64,000 bases of DNA, from contig NZ_VLKG01000004.1 of NCBI RefSeq assembly GCF_007830255.1, positions 230,737 to 294,736 of the forward strand, written 5' to 3'. Position 1 is the first letter of the stretch, and each line of letters begins with the position of its first letter. Both the position numbers and the translations under genes were made by a program. The notes under the pieces were generated by a model, which had not been told where the DNA came from, did no database searches, and saw only the letters and a list, made by a program, of their open reading frames with translations. This document shows positions 61,413 through 64,000 of this stretch, in pieces. Origin of the DNA: Azomonas agilis. GTDB lineage: Bacteria; Pseudomonadota; Gammaproteobacteria; Pseudomonadales; Pseudomonadaceae.

Positions 61413-63707
61413 ATGCGCAACTGCCATCGTTATTATGGGCTGAGCAAGGCGTTGCTGTGTGTAGCCTTGCTGTGTGCGGTGCTATCGTCCTACAGTTTAT
61501 TTGCTCCGTCATTGAAGTCTGCTTTCCAGGCTGATATCCGTTGGACTTCTTATGGCATACCCCATATCAGTGCACAGGATGAGCATGGGTTAGGCTATGG
61601 CATAGGTTACGCCTACGCTCGAGATAATGCCTGTTTGTTGGTTGATGAGATCATCACCGTACGTGGCCAGCGTGCTCGTTACTTCGGTAGTGAGGGGCGA
61701 TCATCGGCACAACTGGATAACCTAACCTCAGATTTTTTCTTCACTTGGCTCAATGACGCGCGGGCGTTGCAGGTGTTCCGCGAAGCTCAACCGCCTGCCA
61801 TCCAGCAATTACTGGAGGGATATGTAGTCGGTTTCAACCGTTTTCTACGGGAAACTGAGGGCGCTGGGGTCAGTTGTTATGAGCAGCCTTGGTTACAGCC
61901 TATTGAGGTTGATGATCTCCTGCGTCTAACCCGCCGTTTGCTGGTCGAGGGTGGATTAGGACAATTTGCCGAAGTGCTGATGAACGCTACTCCGCCCACT
62001 CAAGTGGCAACGGTTAATTGGGATGCTCAGATGCTGAGTAGCATCGCTGAGCGGCGCGAGCAGTTTCGTTTCGACAAGGGAAGCAATGCAGTGGCCGTTG
62101 GTCACCAGAAAACTCGTGATGGCAAAGGTATGTTGTTGGCCAATCCGCATTTTCCTTGGTCGGGTGGGCTACGCTTCTATCAGATGCATCTGACTATTCC
62201 CGGAAAACTGGATGTGATGGGGAGTGCTTTACCGGGCTTGCCCGTGGTTAATATCGGTTTTAACCGTCATCTGGCTTGGACTCACACGGTAGATACGTCC
62301 AGCCATTTCACCCTGTACCGCTTGCAGCTTGATCCACAGGATAGTCAGCGCTATCTAGTGGACGGTCAATCGCAACCCTTGCGTAAGAAGACCCTGAGCA
62401 TTCAGGTACGCAACGATGCAGGCGAGCTATCGACACTGAATCGTGATGTCTACGAGTCCAACCACGGACTTCTACTCCACTGGCCGGGGCTGTTGGAATG
62501 GAAAGGCGATCAGGTTTACGCCCTGCGCGATGCTAATTTGGATAACACGCGGGTTTTGCAACAGTGGTACGAAATCGACCGTGCTACCGGCGTTGACAGC
62601 TTGCGCCGGACTGTGGAGCGCTTGCAGGGGATTCCTTGGGTCAACACCCTCGCCGTAGATAGGCATGGCCGCACGCTGTACATGAACCAGTCGGTGGTAC
62701 CCAACCTAACACCGCAGCAGCTACAAGGCTGCTTGATTACGGAGTTAGTACAGCAGGGTCTGCCTGCTTTGCGCGGTGATTCTGCTGCTTGTGATTGGAG
62801 TATTGATCCGCGCGCTGTTCAAGCCGGGATCATGCCCCCTGAAGCGCTACCTGTACTTGAGCGCGAAGATTTCGTGCAGAACTCCAACGACAGTGCTTGG
62901 ATGACCAATCCCAGTGCACCACTGCGCGATTTTTCTCCATTAGCCAGTCGTGATGGAAAGCCATTGAGCTTGCGTGCGCGCTTTGCGCTTGGGCAGCTCG
63001 AAGGGACACAGGCTCTGGGGCAAGACGAGCTGATGCGTATGGTCAAGGATAACCGGGTGTATTTGGCTGAGCTACTTCTTGAGGATCTGGCAGAGCTCTG
63101 TGCACGCGATCCAGATGAGGAGTTGGCGCGAGCCTGTACGGATTTATTGCGCTGGGATGCTTCCGCCAACATCAATACGGATGTTGGTATGCCCCTGTTT
63201 CAGCACTTTGCCGCGCGCTTTTTAAAACTTGGGAATGCTTGGCGGGTCGCATTCGATCCTGACGCGCCATTGACTACTCCGCGTGGCCTTGATCCAGCGG
63301 ATACACGGATACGTCAAGCGTTGGTCGATGCTGCTCGGGAAGTCTCGGCGTTGGGGGAGGGCAATGATCGTCGCTGGGGTACGCTTCAGGTGGTCAGCCG
63401 AGGTGCGGAGCGTTTGGCAATACCGGGTGGCGACGGGAAACTGGGCATTTATAACGCCATCCAAAGTAAGCCGGTGGGGCATCATTTAGAAGTGGTCGGG
63501 GGCAGTAGTTACATTCAGCTCGTGAGTTTCTCTGAGTCTGGCCCAATCGCACATGGCGTGCTGGCATTTTCTCAGTCGGCAGATCCAGCGTCACCGCATT
63601 TTGCCGATCAGACGCACCTGTTTTCGCAGCAGGATTGGCCGTTGCTGCCCTTCAGTGATGAGCAGGTGAATGCTGATCTACAACAGCAATTGCATATAGC
63701 AGAATAG
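61413..63707 (+). CDS. pvdQ: PvdQ-like acylase (Ntn-hydrolase)
   Basis: Start ATG 61413 gives 764 residues (P. aeruginosa PvdQ has 762) with a signal anchor. The alpha chain has ADIRWTSYGIPHISAQDEHG then LGYGIGYAYARDN and RYFGSEGRSSAQLDNL. The beta chain begins at Ser 224 in KGSNAVAVG, with LLANPHFPWSGGLRFYQMHL and the oxyanion Asn in DFVQNSNDSAW. Long stretches equal PvdQ as I recall it (RHLAWTHTVDTSSHFTLYRL). PvdQ removes the fatty acyl tail from the pyoverdine precursor in the periplasm and can cleave acyl-homoserine lactones. Regulation by the iron-starvation box is likely. Confidence 0.93.
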   Translation: MRNCHRYYGLSKALLCVALLCAVLSSYSLFAPSLKSAFQADIRWTSYGIPHISAQDEHGLGYGIGYAYARDNACLLVDEIITVRGQRARYFGSEGRSSAQLDNLTSDFFFTWLNDARALQVFREAQPPAIQQLLEGYVVGFNRFLRETEGAGVSCYEQPWLQPIEVDDLLRLTRRLLVEGGLGQFAEVLMNATPPTQVATVNWDAQMLSSIAERREQFRFDKGSNAVAVGHQKTRDGKGMLLANPHFPWSGGLRFYQMHLTIPGKLDVMGSALPGLPVVNIGFNRHLAWTHTVDTSSHFTLYRLQLDPQDSQRYLVDGQSQPLRKKTLSIQVRNDAGELSTLNRDVYESNHGLLLHWPGLLEWKGDQVYALRDANLDNTRVLQQWYEIDRATGVDSLRRTVERLQGIPWVNTLAVDRHGRTLYMNQSVVPNLTPQQLQGCLITELVQQGLPALRGDSAACDWSIDPRAVQAGIMPPEALPVLEREDFVQNSNDSAWMTNPSAPLRDFSPLASRDGKPLSLRARFALGQLEGTQALGQDELMRMVKDNRVYLAELLLEDLAELCARDPDEELARACTDLLRWDASANINTDVGMPLFQHFAARFLKLGNAWRVAFDPDAPLTTPRGLDPADTRIRQALVDAAREVSALGEGNDRRWGTLQVVSRGAERLAIPGGDGKLGIYNAIQSKPVGHHLEVVGGSSYIQLVSFSESGPIAHGVLAFSQSADPASPHFADQTHLFSQQDWPLLPFSDEQVNADLQQQLHIAE

Positions 63708-64000
63708 AGGCCGAAGCGTTCGGGTGATCCCCCGCAAAAAGCCGAGCTTTGGCAAACGCTCAGGGGCCAGCGTTTCCAGTTTCTTCAATTGAAAGCCCTT
63801 GACATCCTCCCCGCCCTAAAGGACGGGGATTCCCACTACTGGACGGCCATGTCCGACCGCAAGCATGTTCTTAGCCGCGTTAATATCGCGGTCGTGCCTG
63901 ACACCACAGGCATTGCAGGTTCATTCTCTTATTCCAAGCCCTGCGCTACCGTTCGGCCTCGAATCCGGCAAACAGCCGCAATTCAAGCAGGTTTGGGGGG
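63708..64000. other. gene-free end of the window
   Basis: Apart from the TnpB relic I see no coding region after the pvdQ stop. The last 60 bases show no recognisable reading frame. Confidence 0.5.
63795..63935 (-). pseudogene. IS200/IS605-type TnpB C-terminal relic with right-end hairpin
   Basis: On the minus strand TCNACGVRHDRDINAAKNML then AVGHGRPVVGIPVL is the end of a TnpB nuclease, with the HDRD-x-N core intact. A hairpin of the right end follows (CCCCG/CGGGG arms at 63809-63828), then GACATCC-type sequence. In frame, sequence upstream of the first Cys is not TnpB, so the rest is lost or lies beyond the edge in broken form. A more decayed relative lies at 9049-9264. Confidence 0.78.

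Overview
The window reads as chromosomal DNA of a Pseudomonas-like gammaproteobacterium (family Pseudomonadaceae). The supporting signs are two OprD-family porins, a fagA-fumC pair behind a Fur-box-like site, a DUF2790 protein, and pyoverdine-type maturation genes (PvdP-like tyrosinase, PvdQ-like acylase, divergent FpvI/FpvR-like sigma and anti-sigma). No rRNA, tRNA or CRISPR array was seen. By eye the 9.7-25.6 kb block is AT-richer than the 50-63 kb block. Relics of mobile elements lie at most module boundaries, so the window looks like a mosaic of accessory modules.

Layout. 1-5.6 kb: tricarboxylate uptake locus (CitMHS transporter cut by the window edge, OprD porin, tctC pseudogene), a CPBP protease and a LysR regulator. 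5.8-9.0 kb: an EF-hand / ECF sigma / anti-sigma / periplasmic-sensor operon ending in a fatty-acid-hydroxylase family protein. 9.05 kb: TnpB relic. 9.7-25.6 kb: a complete ebo cluster in the order D-C-A-B-E-F, with EboD fused to a VTT (DedA-like) membrane domain. It runs directly into two tandem modules, each with a secreted one-heme c-type cytochrome and a large protein whose ends resemble the N-terminal half of VioB/RebD-type enzymes, followed by a beta-propeller protein that may be ScyD/ScyE-like. 26.0-28.1 kb: an RND-pump relic, then fagA-fumC. 28.4-31.2 kb: DUF2790 protein, Bcr/CflA transporter, second OprD porin.

31.3-45.8 kb: a merged 3-phenylpropionate/cinnamate and 3-hydroxyphenylpropionate pathway: hcaEFCBD with hcaR, mhpB, mhpC, mhpDFE, mhpT and mhpR. 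A two-component flavin monooxygenase stands where mhpA would be expected. Copies of a GTGCA-N5-TGCAC operator lie before mhpD/mhpR and before mhpB. 46-50 kb: an XRE regulator with its own palindrome and a TrfA-like replication initiator (plasmid relic), TerC, and IS3-family relics.

49.5-63.7 kb: a putative siderophore-maturation regulon: gamma-glutamyltransferase plus a polytopic membrane protein, azurin, PvdP-like tyrosinase, four genes resembling decaprenylphosphoryl-arabinose synthesis and translocation, FecR-type and ECF factors, and PvdQ. Five transcription-unit starts here carry the iron-starvation promoter pattern TAAA(T/G)-N16-CGT, 41-58 nt before the start codon. No siderophore peptide synthetase is in the window.

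The two strongest candidates for undescribed biology are (1) the ebo cluster joined to cytochrome / VioB-N-like cassettes and (2) the iron-starvation-type promoters placed before an arabinofuranosyl-lipid pathway, a GGT and an azurin.
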